64,000 nt of DNA from Combretum micranthum (GCA_024138025.1 JAMXBD010003413.1:1-64000), one strand, 5' to 3'; positions 36,101 to 48,182 are shown, numbered from the stretch's first letter. A program made the numbers and translations. Notes: generated by a model from the letters alone, not told the origin.

Positions 36101-37823
36101 TATTTAACTAAGTTCAACTTTAGTATAGTGATGTATCTGCAAAGCATCTAATGATTATGTGTTTGTTTTTGCCTTTTGTTTCACTTTATTAAGATGAAGA
36201 AGCAATCAAATTTCATCTCAAAAGTGTAACTTGTCACAAAAATTAGTAGTGATCTCCAAATTGTCTTTAAAAGCAAATCAAAGAAATGAAAGAGAAAAAT
36301 ATTTTTGCTTGTCTTCTCTATCAGTACATGAAGAAATTCACAATTGTTAGTCTTTATAAGAAATTTATTGACAGAATTGTTTGACAGAGTAAATTATGTT
36401 TTGGCCGTCTTCTATACTTGAATCATTGCATCAAATAAACTACGGCGATAATTATCGTAAATTATGGGAATAATGGATTTGGTACAAACACATGAATATG
36501 GATAACTTAAATGATTTGAGTGCTATATACAAGGTTTAAATAAATACGGTTATATGTTTACAGGATTTAAGTAAACTCATTTGATATAAAAGTTCTGACA
36601 TAATTAATTTTTATAATTTTTACCATCACCCTTCCGATGCCGTTTTCAATGATTGCAATCTTATTAAAATAAGAATATACAGGATTTCACTGTACCATAT
36701 ACCTGTACCTACACCTAAGAATGTAACAAAATACTACCTAAACTCAAACATAGAATAACAAAGTTCGACCGGAAAGAAAAAACATAGAATAACAAAGTTA
36801 TTTCATTTCCACATACTTGAATTCTTCAGTTTGAGTTTCTTTGAAAAAGAACATAAAATTTAATGCAGTTACATAAAAGTTGTCCATTTTTCGTACCGAT
36901 AGATATAAGCATTAGAAGAATTTGGAATTGGGGTTTGATGGAGTTAGAATTTAAAGCTTAAACTTGACTTCATGCGTTATTTAACAAATTCAATCTCGTT
37001 CATAACATTGTAACAATTAAACTTGTGTCCAGAAAAGAATGGGGAGTCCATTGAATTCCTCCAGCTAAGAGTATGAAATCTGTTATCCATTCACTATGGC
37101 TTGATTCAGGGTGAATTATACATTTGCAACATAATCTGACAATGGAAAAACAGAGAGACGAAGAGAACTTGGAGGGTTGGTCATCAAGGGATGCTTGGAC
37201 AAGAAAGGACAATTTAATTTGAACCAAAACCCTGATTTTTAAAAGAACAGAGACATGAAATCACTTGAATCCCCGATTGTTTCTGTTTCTTAAATGGAGT
37301 ACACCAACACTTCATATATGGATCCACATATGCAAATTTGATCATGCTCAACAACTCCTTTGTATAGGAAAATAATACTTCGAAAAGATGAAAATCCAAT
37401 TGAAACAAAAGTGAACATTTTATAAATGAGAAAGGTGAAAAAATATATACAAAACACAAAAACACACGCACACACACAATGATGTAATTTCCACAGGAAC
37501 CAAACAAGACGTCCCAAAATATATTGGAGTGAAAGTCCCCGCTATAAATGCACCGGTAAGTTTTGAAAACAAAACCATAGTTGGTCGATCAATGTCTTCA
37601 AAGGACAGGCCTTCCAGCAACAAGATTGATAAGGAAAAACCAACCTTAGCCTCATTAAAAGGGAACTGGTATAAATAATAAGTTGAAGAGCTTTTATTTC
37701 AATCAATATACTGTAAGAGTGCACTAGAGTCTCGAGGGAGAAGAATTTGTCTATTGTGGATTATATACATTCACTACAATCGCCCAAAGTCAGCAGCTTG
37801 ACCCCATTCGAGGAGCTTCTGAA
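36101..37823. other. Intergenic and 3' flank of the Ycf20-like gene
   Basis: AT-rich. The right part probably holds the 3' untranslated region of the minus-strand Ycf20-like gene. Overlapping short minus-strand frames (37000-37724) have no recognisable motif and are not called as genes. Confidence 0.4.
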
Positions 37824-38316
37824 TCAACTAGCGAGCTTGAATGCATCGATGAAAAGTCCATAAGTGAACCCCATCTTGAAGTTGTTTAGAAGAGCAATAG
37901 GGAAAGTCACTTTCGGTCGGCTAATAAAATTTAGTTACATATTCAGTTAAAAGAACACACAAAACAGCAGCAATAACATCATTGACTCCTAAGGCTCCAA
38001 ATGAAAGAGAGATCGTCTGTGCTACAAAAACCACCCAACAGAGAGATTCCACCAAAAGTGCTCTCCTGGAGGGACTTCGAAAGTAATTTCTTGAAAGCTC
38101 TGGTACAACCCTAATTATGTCAACAAGTCGTCTAGGGCCTCCATTGTCTTGCACGGCTCGCACAGTTAAACGTTTAGATCGTGGCACTGAAGCATGCAAA
38201 CCACGTCTTCCTTGAAAAAACTCCAATGGATAATTCAACCCTAACTCAAGGAGACATGCAGAGGTTAGACTGGAGGAATAAGCCATCCAAGATCCTGATT
38301 CCACAAAACGAGTCAA
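37824..38316 (-). pseudogene. Ycf20-like plastid protein gene with small frameshifts
   Basis: The ATG at 38316 opens a Ser/Arg-rich N-terminus of about 50 residues that looks like a plastid transit peptide. QDNGGPRRLVDIIRVVPELS and SPSRRAL follow. Then come the hydrophobic AQTISLSFGALGVNDVIAAV and CVLLTEYVTKF, the conserved core of Ycf20-like thylakoid-associated proteins (one Arabidopsis member is linked to photoprotective quenching). Compared with my memory of the family, one base is missing after RRAL and two more before VAQT, so 14 residues are read out of frame. Two further bases are missing after TKFY, so a stop comes 27 residues early. The expected end (PKVTFPIALLNNFKMGF ... AFKLAS) is intact in another frame to the TGA at 37824-37826. 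Confidence 0.82.
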
Positions 38317-40734
38317 ACTCTTTCTTAATAAAATAAAATGCAGATGAAATCCCCAATTCCCTCCCTAAAATGGAAAAATCTGTGCATGCAATTCTCTCCC
38401 AGCTTGATGGCTTTCAACCATCTGAATAGGTAAAGAAAACCCAGAATCAAATCAGAAAGCTTGACGTGATAAATAAAAGCAAATACAGCACACAGATTGC
38501 ACAAAATCTTTAAAGAATACACAATTGACAACTGACTGGTCAAACCAAATAAATGTCAAAACTACATTGCATTTGTTGATAGCCATGACCATATAATATG
38601 ACGTTTTCCCATTAACAGATAAAAGCAAACACTTCAGCCTATTTGGATAGAAAATAGTACAATCCATTATGATTACATGACAAATACCATCAAGCCATAT
38701 TCCTGCAGGATTGAGTCACTATTATAAATTTCATTTGACCATTGTGCCTCTTCTAATATATATTGCTTTTAATTGTCATCTGCTATGTTTCTCTCTTACC
38801 CAACAACCACTTTTTTTTCTGGTCCATCCTACCCAGTTTGATAGCACGGGCTAAAATAACATGAAACAGCCTCTTTGATATTAAATCCTTTAGATCATGT
38901 TTGATTTAACAGGAAAAGGATTTCAATTCTTTAGGATTTTGATTCCACCACTGAATGATGGTTATAAACCAAGAATCCGATTCCACAAGAAATTCCATTC
39001 CTTTTCTCACCTTTTAGACCCAATTTCTAAATCCCACAAATACCTTCCAAATTAAATTATCATTTCACCCCTTCTCTAAACTCCCTATTCTTTTGCTCAC
39101 CCTTCCTATTTCCACATTTGCTCCGTCTCCCTCTCACAAAAAAAATTTGCTGCTCTCGATTTCCTGTCTCAAGTGTGTTCCTACAAATCACGTGAACATA
39201 TCTAAATACATAATTATGTAAATCAATGCATGTAATCGATGACACGCTCGAGATAGGGAATTGAAGACAGCAAATCCCCACCTCTCTCTCTCTCTAATGC
39301 ACATGCAGTTGATCCAACAAGATAATGGCCTTTGATACCAACCCAATAATGGACTAAAAATACAAACTTTCTATCAAACAACATCAATATTCTCACTCAA
39401 TATCCCTGCTCAGAATTGAACCAAATCGGTTAGCTATCTAATTTAGGAGGGTTTCCAATTAGGTTTCAATCTGAATATCCTAATTAAGTAGCCAAAAGTA
39501 CAGGAAAGAAGAAACTTTGTTAAAAGTTAGAACTGTTACAAGACCCGACATTTTCTCTGAGAAATTATATCAAACAGTTCGAGACCAATACCTTAAAACG
39601 GAACATTATGAGGTAGCAGAAAGAGAGTGGAACTAACAAGTCCAGCGACACTAGCAGAAGCCGCAAAATGGTCGACTGCTGTAAGCTGAAAAGAAAGAGT
39701 TATTGGGAATTTGTGGCAACTGGCAAGGTGAAGACTCTGTTTGGCAACTCTTATCGAAAGTGAAAGATGCAGAAACGCAGTGAAACGAAATGGAATGAAA
39801 GGACGAAAACTTTTATTATTGTTGTGGATATTAAAACTAGAAATGGAAGAAAATAATTATTTTTTTTCTTTTATGTTTGGTAAATATTGTCATGAGAAGA
39901 AAGGAAAAAAAAATGAAAATAGATTAATATACCCTTTATATTATAATATAAGAGTAATTATCATTTTAAATTAAGAGTATTTCTATCATTTCCTTAGATT
40001 TCCCTTCTTCTTATCCCTTTTCATCCAAAAATCTAATGGAAATTTTATGACTCCAATTTTCTTTTCACTTCTTTTTCACATCTTTTCGTTTCTCTTCTAA
40101 AAGAATTACCAAACACAACAATTTCACTATATTTCTTTTTCCTTCCTTTACTTTCGTTAGACTTCACCCAATCCATGGAAATGTTAGAAGGGCCGAAAGG
40201 GAGAAAATGTTATTTGAGTGTATATCTACATATATATATATTTATTATTTTTATAATATTAAAAAGGTTTAATTATAAAAACATAATTTATCAATTCACA
40301 ACACATGATCTGTGTTAATTTTTTAACAAATAATTAATCCGAATTTATATAAAAGTGTCTTTATAATTAATTATAATTAAAGAGATGTGAGTTAAGTCTT
40401 ATTGGTCTAAAAAATACTTTAATAAAAAATATTACTAAATAAAATTAAATTAATAAAATATATTAAAATTTACTTTTTTGAAATGAGAAAATTGGAAACA
40501 AATGTAAAATTAAGTTTTATAATCAATAAAGTATTGAAATGTTATATAAAATTATTAAATAATGTTAAAACTTTTATGAGACTCGAATCATCTACTTGTA
40601 AAAAAAAAAAAAACACAAATCATGTGTTTACAAATTGGTTAAAATATAGATCTTGTTTTTGTAATTAACCACATTAAAAAAAACATATATTATATATATA
40701 TTTTAATAAAAAATTAAAATAACAATGACATTTT
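38317..40734. other. Upstream flank of the Ycf20-like gene
   Basis: It may contain a 5' leader with an intron for the Ycf20-like gene, but no exon could be confirmed. From about 39840 the sequence is very AT-rich with no recognisable gene. Confidence 0.35.
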
Positions 40735-41095
40735 AATAAAAAAAAATTACAAAAATTGACACCAAAATTAAAATAATTCTAAAAATAGAACCGAAAAAGA
40801 AAAAACATATATATTTTAAAAATTACAAAAACATTATAAGATGATAAATAATATCAAAAATAGGCAACTTGAATGTGTCACTAGAAAATACGAGTTTAGG
40901 CTATATTAAACGCAAATTTATTAAAGTTATCTTAAACTCGTCTTTCTATTGAAAAGATGTGTTTTTTTTTTTTTATAAATACATTAAATTCAACTTTTAA
41001 AAAGATGAGTTTATTATAATTCAAACTCTAAAGACCAGCTTACAGTAGCATTTTTGTAACTTTTTCAAAAAATTATTATTTCCCTTTTTAAGTCG
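40735..41095. repeat. Short MULE-like nonautonomous element
   Basis: Its left end (TTACAAAAATTGACACCAAA) and the reverse complement of its right end (TTACAAAAATGCTACTGTAA) resemble the terminal sequence of the large MULE at 41351. It holds the same kind of module, CTCGTCTTTCTATTGAAAAG followed by ATG. Boundaries and target duplication are uncertain. Confidence 0.35.
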
Positions 41096-41341
41096 AAAAA
41101 AAATTCAATTTACTATTTTATATTATTTTTTAGTTGGTGGCATTTTCATTAGTTTTTTCAAATGTAATTTTTTTCCTTAACCTACACATATGCATGGTAT
41201 GTTAGTTATAATTTATAATTCTTCTATTTATTTTATTTTTTTAAGCTTTTCATTTTGTATAAAGACGTATAAAATACTTTTATATTCAACTTTTTTATAA
41301 TTCGATATTTAAATATTTAATTTTACAATTTATGTTTAGCC

Positions 41342-41350
41342 TTTTCATCT
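41342..41350. other. Candidate 9-bp target duplication, left
   Basis: TTTTCATCT here and TTTTCATTT at 50867-50875 match at 8 of 9 positions, the duplication size typical of Mutator-like elements. Two extra bases (CA) lie between this copy and the aligned inverted repeat. Confidence 0.5.
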
Positions 41351-41660
41351 CAGGAAAAGGAAAATAAGATTATTATTTTTAAAAAATTATAAAAATGCCA
41401 CTGAGATGAAAATAATCCAAAGTTTAAGTAAGTTGATCTCGTACCTTGGAGAGATAAGGTTATAAGAAGCTAACCTCGTGTTTTCAAGAGACAAAATCAT
41501 TGCTTCATACAACCTCGTCTCTTTAAGAGATAAGATTGTATAAGATATACTAACCTCATCTCTTGGAGAGATACACTGACTTCATGTCTTGGAGAGACAA
41601 GATCAATATAGAAATGTTAACCGTCTTTTGAAAAGATGAGTTTAACTAAATTAAAATTGG
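41351..41660 (+). repeat. MULE left terminal inverted repeat with hairpin modules
   Basis: An outer stretch of about 85 bases matches the right end in inverted orientation. It is followed by at least five modules of the type CCTCRTCTCTT-G-AGAGAT or its inverse, spaced by 20-40 bases. Confidence 0.7.
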
Positions 41661-42113
41661 AGCACCAACTATATTTTCATTTCAAATCCTTAATATAACA
41701 ATTCGTTAATACAATTTTCACCTATCAAATTTATGTACAATCACATATATTAACTCAATATTCCCAGACTCAATCAATCCTTTACCACCAAGAATCAACA
41801 ACATCAAACTACAACAATTCAACCAAAACATCATTCTCACAGCCAAATCCTCCACAAACAACACACTTAAAAAATAATAAAACACAATATAAGAAAAGTT
41901 TACACTAATTTTCAAGTTATGACATTAAAAGTATATATACATGGTACATGGTACAAACTACTATAATAAAACATAATCACAAAAAATGACAATCTTTACT
42001 ACTGCCTATTGCGCCTTCCCTGCTTCTGTTTAACAAATATACACATAGCATGGCTAAGCTAATTTGGACTCTTCTTGGGATGCTCCATGGATGGATCAAC
42101 CAAAGTCAGTATG

Positions 42114-42738
42114 TGATGCAGCAGAGGAGATAGCATTTCAGTCAGTAGAGGAGATAGCACTTCAATATTTGGAGAAGTGGCTTGGGATGAGACGAAAAAG
42201 GAAGAAAAGACTTCAAAGAGCAAGATTGGACGTTAAAGTCGCCAGCTTAGAAGTATGCACAACCAGCCTTGACTGTAAGTCGGCCCTATACCACTGGCTT
42301 TGGAAGGCAACACCGGTGGCATTGGGGGATATGTCACCAGCTTTCATGCTAGCGTAGGATGTTTTTCTTAGTTTTCTTTGTTTCATTTTTTCCTTATTTT
42401 AATTAAAGGCCGCCAGCTTATATTTAGGTCACCAACTTATGTCGAGTCGAGAGTTTAATTAGATGTTTTATGATTTAAGGTTTTTATGTAATGCTATATA
42501 TAATCCTTAGCTTTAGTATTGAAAAGATAGTTTTATGATTTTGTTGAATGAAATTTTCAGAGTGTTTTCTCTCTTTATCCCAAATATCAATTCCTTTGTG
42601 TTGGATTTCATATTTGATGCCAATTACCTAGGTATTCATAAAATTAATAGGTATTTGAAGATCACAATTCAGTATTTGTGCGCGAATCGATGGTTTGCAA
42701 TAAAACATAGATTAGTCATTCGCTTCTACGTTGCATCA
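42114..42738 (+). repeat. 5' LTR of a short gypsy derivative
   Basis: Begins TGATGCAGCAGAGGAGATAG and ends TTGCATCA, 625 bases. It is directly repeated at 44544-45147. A primer site follows at once. The element is flanked by GTATG (42109-42113) and ATATG (45148-45152), a 4/5 target duplication. The open frame at 42064-42357 crosses the LTR edge and is not a gene. Confidence 0.88.
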
Positions 42739-42740
42739 GT

Positions 42741-42752
42741 TTGGTATCAGAG
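42741..42752 (+). promoter_or_regulatory. Primer binding site
   Basis: TTGGTATCAGAG, tRNA-Met type, 2 bases after the 5' LTR. Confidence 0.8.
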
Positions 42753-42884
42753 TTGTGTTCGTTCTTGGAGAAGATATCTCCTAAACGACAAGCCAATCAA
42801 CATAACACTGCAGTAGATCAAACCTATGGTCATGATGACTTAGATTGATGGATCGGAAAGATCGTCGATGAAAAGATAGGTGTT

Positions 42885-44535
42885 ATGGAACACCAATTTA
42901 GTGGGCTGGTTGATCAACTAACTGAGAGGATGGTTGCGCTAGTGGGAGATCAGTGCAATGCTTACCCTGCGCATGAAAGAAACCTTAATCCAATGCTAGG
43001 TTATGATGAGGAAGAGGATGATTTGCCTTCTGTGGATGAAGGGGTTCATATACAGGATTGCCACATAAGTGTGGTTAGGTCTGTGTTATGGAGGATGATC
43101 GGAGATGATGGGAGATAGGTATGAGAATTGAGGCTCTTGAGTTTCGGGGAAATCTCCAACTAAAAGAGTTTTTGGATTGGTTGGCAACAGTGGAGGAGGT
43201 TCTTGATTTTAAGAATGTTCCTTATGATAAGCCAGTACAATTAGTGGTGACCCAATTATGCAATAGAGCCATAGCATGGTGGCAATAGATAAAATTTACC
43301 CGAATCAGATTGGGTAAATCAAAGATCAATTCTTCGAAGAAGATGAAGAAGCACATGAGATCAGAATTCCTGCCCTACAATTTTTACCGTATCATGTATC
43401 AAAGACTGCAGAATCTGAAACAGGGCAACAAGTCAGTTGATGATTATGCTACTGAATTTTATCAGTTAGTTGCTAGGAATGAGATTCATGAGTCTGATGA
43501 TCAGTTGGTAGCAAGATATGTTGGTAGATTGAGGGTACAATTACATGACATGTTGAATTTATTTTATCCTATTAATGTGTCTACTATTCATCAAAGGGCA
43601 TTGATACTTGAAAAACGATAAAGGAGATCAGGCAGTGGATTGATGGGCAGTAGTATGGCTGCAAGTGGTTGTGTTGAGGTTAGTCGTGCAGGGCCTGGTG
43701 GTGCAAGTAAAGAAGTTACTGGTAATAGTAATGTTGGTGATCCTAGTAGTAGTGGCATAAATTGTTACAAATGTAGTGAGGTAAGCCATAGACAATCAGA
43801 TTGTAGGAAGGAAGGGAAGAAAGTATTATTTGTTGACAATAATGAGACGAATCAAAAGGATGTGGTTTTTTACGCTAAAAGGGATGGGAAGCCTATTTAT
43901 GATGGGGAATGTGAGGAGGAAGAGTTTTTAGATGGCGATGACGAAGAAAATCTGTTGGCTAGGAGATCATTTTTTATTTCTAGAGTTGATGAGGAAAACT
44001 AGCTGAGTACTAACATCTTCCAGTCTATTTGTACCATCCTAGGTAAAGTGTGTTGCTTTATGATAGATTCTAGCAGTTGTCAGAATATCATCTCTATAGA
44101 GGTTATACAAAATTGGGGGTTTAGACAAAGCAGCGTCTCAAACCTTATAAACTGGAATGGTTGCAGAAAGGAGGTGAGGTGAGTGTTTCTAAACATGCCT
44201 TGATCACATTTTCTATTGGCTTCAAATATAAGGATTTAATGTGGTGTCATTTGGTGACGATGGATGCCCATCACTTGTTATTAGGATGTTTATGGCAATT
44301 TAATAGGGGCATAACCCATGATGGAAGGTCTAATACCTATAGTTTCACATTTAAAGGTGTTAAGATTATGCTTGTGTTGAATAAAGACACTAGTGAAACT
44401 AAGCCTGTGAAACAAAATACCAATGTTAGTATGTTATCTCTAGCCAAGTTTAAGGAGGAGCTGCAGGAGCATTTCATCACATGCACTGCTGATAGTCTAG
44501 ACAACAAATATTTGAGGGCGAATTTCGTTCACCCT
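42885..44535 (+). pseudogene. Gag-protease polyprotein of a gypsy derivative lacking pol
   Basis: The gag domain includes EFRGNLQLKEFLDWLATVEE near 43145, AIAWWQ near 43270, FLPYNFYRIMYQRLQNLKQG near 43363, and VDDYATEFYQLVARNEI and QLVARYVGRLR near 43435-43535. A CCHC knuckle, CYKCSEVSHRQSDC, lies at about 43763-43804. Protease-like sequence follows: a FMIDSSSCQNIIS active-site region near 44058 (Asp retained; the usual D-G/S-G context is altered), then HLLLGCLWQFNR near 44271. The sequence then jumps to RANFVHPGEDDA, which resembles the extreme C-terminus of a gypsy polyprotein. RT, RNase H and integrase are absent. A few stops and frameshifts are present. Confidence 0.85.
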
Positions 44536-44543
44536 GGGGAGGA
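44536..44543 (+). promoter_or_regulatory. Polypurine tract
   Basis: GGGGAGGA directly before the 3' LTR, the expected primer for plus-strand synthesis. Confidence 0.65.
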
Positions 44544-45147
44544 TGATGCAGTAGAAGAGATAGCATTTCAGTTAGTAGAGGAGATAGCACTTCGGTATTT
44601 GGAGAAGTGGCCTGGGACAAGACAAAAAAGGAAGAAAAGGCTTCAAGGAGCAAGATCGGAGGTCAAAGCCGCCAGCTTGGAAGGATGCATGGTCGGCCCT
44701 AACTGTAAGCTGGCCCTACACTGCGGCTTTGGAAGGCAATGATGTCGGTGTTGGGGGATAGGCCGCCGGCCATCATGCCAGAGTAAGGTGTTTTTCTTAG
44801 TTTTCTTTGTTTTGTTTTTCCCTTGTTTTAATTAAAGGCCGCCACCTTATGTCTATTCGAGAGTTTAATTAGATGTTTTATGTTTTATTGGGTTTTATGT
44901 AATGCTATATATAGTCTGTAGCTTTGGTTTTGAAAAGATAGTTTTATGATTTTGTTGAATGAAATTTTAAGAGTGTTTTCTCTCTTATCTTAAATATCAA
45001 TTCCTTTGTGTAGAATTCATATTTGATGCCAATAACTTAGGTATTTATAGAATCAATAGGTATTTGACGATCATAATCCAGTATTCGTATGCAAATCAAT
45101 AATTTGCGATAAAACCTAGCTTAGTAATTCGCTTCTACGCTGCGTCA
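44544..45147 (+). repeat. 3' LTR of the short gypsy derivative
   Basis: Begins TGATGCAGTAGAAGAGATAG and ends CTGCGTCA, 604 bases. It is a direct repeat of 42114-42738 with scattered substitutions and a 20-base-scale deletion, so the insertion is not recent. Confidence 0.88.
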
Positions 45148-45548
45148 ATATGGCATCCCCATCTCTACAATGTGCAATGTATTGGTGAATGGGATAAGGT
45201 CTAGATTCACTAAAGTGAGGCCAGAGGTGGGCATACGAGCCTGATAGGCTGGGTAGGCCAACTCGCAAGTTAGACAAGCTAAGCCATTTTGACCGCCTCT
45301 TCTGTGGAGCTAAGGAGATATAAAACTCTACATCCAAGCTCTCAGGCATAAGAGCATCCAACTGATGCAAATATGAGGATGATGACAATCTAGGCTTATC
45401 AAGTCTATCTTGCCCTCACCCTCGCCCTTGTCCTCACTCCTGACCATGTCCCTATTGAACTTGTATGTTCAATGTGGATTTTGATGAAACAATATAATAC
45501 ACAATTAACTATTCAATTATTGTAATCTACACTTAATTAGTCAAATAT
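45148..45548 (-). other. Continuation of the MULE between two insertions
   Basis: This sequence belongs to the MULE and was separated by the gypsy insertion on the left and the copia LTR on the right. A minus-strand frame at 45116-45388 has Ser/Leu-rich composition (SSSSYLHQLDALMPESLD) that could be a tail of the PMD protein, but no domain is recognisable. Confidence 0.4.
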
Positions 45549-46590
45549 GTATGTGTGTGTGTGTGTGTGTGTTGTATGTTCTTGTGGAGTTTCTATAGGT
45601 TTTAGCAGGAACAACATCAATCGAGAGCTAGAAAACTTAAATCTTCAACGTACAACAAAGTTTAAGGCCAAAGCTTGATAAGATTAAACCAAGACAAGAC
45701 AAAGCTTGAAAATGTACAACCTTAGTCGAGGGGGATCATCAAGGGCTCAATGAGTTCAAAAATTAAGGCGTGACAAGCTCAAGACTAAGACTTGACAAAA
45801 ATTCAAAGTTGCACGGCTTTGGTTGAATGTCACGTCGAAGATTCGATGTGTTAAAGCTTAGGGCGATGACAATTTGAATTTAAGGCTCGATAGAGTAAAG
45901 ACTTATAGAGTGCAAATTTGAGGCATGACGAGTCTTTAAGATGCGACGGTTTAAATTTTAGAGTAGATGTGGCAAGAAAGAGCCATTGAAGTGCATTAAA
46001 TGCTTGGCGACTTAATGACATTGTCTCTAATAGACGTTTGAATTTTTGAAGGCTATATATATATGCTATCCTTTTGAGATTAAAAAAAAAAAAAAAAAAA
46101 GGAAAGTGAAGCACAAAAAGTGCAATTATTTGTGAACAAACATATCATTAATTTTCTTATTCATTATTCTATATATCAAAGGAGAGAAAAATATTTCTAG
46201 CGCTCTGTTCTTTATTTACAGTTTATCAAAGAGCATCTAGAGAGAGAAAGGAAATATTTTATTTCCTAAGTGTGTTATGAAAACTATGTACTGCTCATCT
46301 TAAGCATGTTTGGTGATATCAATACAGTGGTGGTGAAGTCCTCGATTGAGTCATTGGTGAACCGTGGAGAGTAGAAAGTGGGCCGAACTCCATGTCTCTA
46401 AATTAATTTTCTCTATCCCTATCTCTTTTAAAATTTCATCTTGTAATTGCTAGTATATATCCATTGTTTTTAAAGTTAATCTTTAATCTGCCCATTAAAA
46501 TTAATTATTTGAGCTTTTAGTGGAAATACTCAGTTCATCTACCCAACCCCCAAACTCCCCTTTTCTTGAGTATTCTTAGTGCGTTTTTAG
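45549..46590 (+). mobile_element. Probable copia solo LTR
   Basis: It interrupts the MULE's coding region. The (TG)n start, an internal TATA box (CTATATATATATGC near 46045), and an end section with GTGGGCCGAACTCCATGTCT and ACCCAACCCCCAAACTCCCC are typical of copia LTR 3' regions. No clear target duplication was found, so edges are approximate. It also contains an A19 run at 46082-46100. Confidence 0.5.
45552..45572. repeat. (TG)n microsatellite
   Basis: About ten TG units at the start of the probable copia LTR; it hides the LTR's exact left edge. Confidence 0.85.
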
Positions 46591-46825
46591 TCTATGCCCT
46601 TGCCTATTTCTCCAAAGCCTGTGTCTATGTATCGGCTGAGGCTGTGGGGCATCCTTACCACTATCATAATCTGGATGGTAGACTAGTCGTGGTGGCGATG
46701 GTGGATGCTCATTAATATTGAACAATAAACATTAAGTTCAGGACATAATGAACTAAAAGTAAATCCATAGATATCATATCATATCTATATCTAGATAGAT
46801 ATATATATATATATATATATTGAAC

Positions 46826-48092
46826 CTACCATATATTGTATCATGGCCCCTGTACAACTAATCCAACGTTTGGTGATTGCATGATACTGATGTAAATAAT
46901 TTGTAGCTGTACAGGCAGGGACACCCGGCATATATGCAATGCAATTGCATTGATCATCCCACTTTGCAATCCACTTGATGTGCTCTACTGCCTAATTCCA
47001 CTCCATATGCCCCCATAAGTCTAGCTTATGTAAAGCTGTTGAGATCTCCTTGAAACCGCAAAACTATTTGAGCACTCAATCTGGATAGTAGTACTCGATA
47101 ACATGAAAGCATACTAGAGGAACATGTACACGCCATACATCATTGCTAGACCGATAATACTCCGGGAGGGCATTGATGATAGCAGCATATGAATCTCAAA
47201 TGACTTATTTAATGAAATAAGTTAGTAACATATAAGCTAAATAATGCATGTGTAAATAAAAGGCCATAATACCATATATAAAATCTCACTTGTCTAGGTA
47301 CTTGTCAATCGAAGGATCCCTATACTTGAATAGTAGGTGTGTAAGGCATTTGTATGACATCAAAAGAGGCTCTCCAGTAGCTAATGAGAAGGCGCCCTCA
47401 ATAATAGATATGAGCATCTGACGTATAGGGACGATGTGTGGGAAGTGCTCCTATACCTAGATCTGCACACAACATGGGATCCTACTATGTCATTGGTGTT
47501 GACGTAGGATGCTACACATAGCTGCCTATACAACTATGCCTAATAACTACCCCCATGCATATTGCCTTGCAGCTTGAAAGTTCTCAAGCAATGATAAGTA
47601 CATAACATGAACAGATTTGAAACTTATCCTTAACTATGACCTACCAAGAAGTAGTAAATGTAGCTTTGACATGGCGTTAGATGGTTACCTCATCTGCATC
47701 ATCCAATGATGCGTCAAAGTGTATATTCAACAAAGACATCTTCAAGCACCTACCATCTATCTCATGAGGAGTAGGTCTAAGTCCAAGCAAACAATGGCAC
47801 AAACCTAGCCAGTCCACTCATGTGGTCCCAGTGACTTCAGGTCATCAATGGGTAGGCCCGTGAGAACTGTAATATCCAATAACATGGCAGGCTACTCTTT
47901 GGTTAACATATGAAATGTATGTATCTCTGGTCGCCATAGCTCAACCAAGGCTATGACTAGGTGCCAGTCAAGCTATATGATTGCTTCATATTGGCAAGCT
48001 GGACCATGGGATAACACCCCTTCAAATATGGCCAGAATGTTGTGCTCTGCTTTCAAAGTGTACCAGCTCACTAATGCAACCCTAACCTGCAT
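46826..48092 (-). pseudogene. Plant mobile domain (PMD, MAIN/MAIL-like) of the MULE
   Basis: From an ATG at 48092, directly after a TGCAG acceptor-like site, the minus strand reads ALVSWYTLKAEHNILAI, then ALVELWRPEIHTFHM with VLTGLPIDD near 47945-47830. Next are VHVMYLSLLENFQAARQYAW near 47600 and, after a probable small intron (about 47195-47290), NALPEYYRSSNDVWRVHVPL and VCFHVIEYYYPD near 47190-47085. LDLWGHMEW near 47015 is the last block. This is the full motif order of the PMD: ALVERWRPETHTFH, LLGL-VDG, HL-YL-LL, PLVCFHVVE. Host PMD proteins such as MAIN and MAIL1 act in silencing and genome stability; transposon-borne forms are known. Stop codons show decay. Confidence 0.85.
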
Positions 48093-48182
48093 AATCTGCA
48101 GTAACACAACAGCAATCGAAAACAAAAAACTATTGCACAATAAACTCAATCATATTACAAACATATATTGCTTATTAAATGC

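Noticed and set aside
37214..37724. Cluster of overlapping minus-strand frames of 60-97 codons
   Set aside because: Lie downstream of the Ycf20-like stop; no motif, and mutually overlapping in several frames, as expected for untranslated sequence.
41420..41660. Regularly repeated short units resembling a CRISPR array (also at 50605-50790, 20125-20275 and 34945-35120)
   Set aside because: Units are imperfect palindromes inside transposon ends or LTRs, with irregular spacing, in a plant genome with no cas genes.
42064..42357. 97-codon plus-strand frame and the matching part of the 193-codon frame at 44161-44742
   Set aside because: The repeated stretch IAFQ-VEEIAL-YLEKW is LTR sequence present in both LTRs of one retroelement, not a host protein.
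45205..45310. GC-rich patch with GTGGGCATACGAGCC resembling a hAT end
   Set aside because: No partner end found; the patch is better explained as decayed MULE coding sequence.
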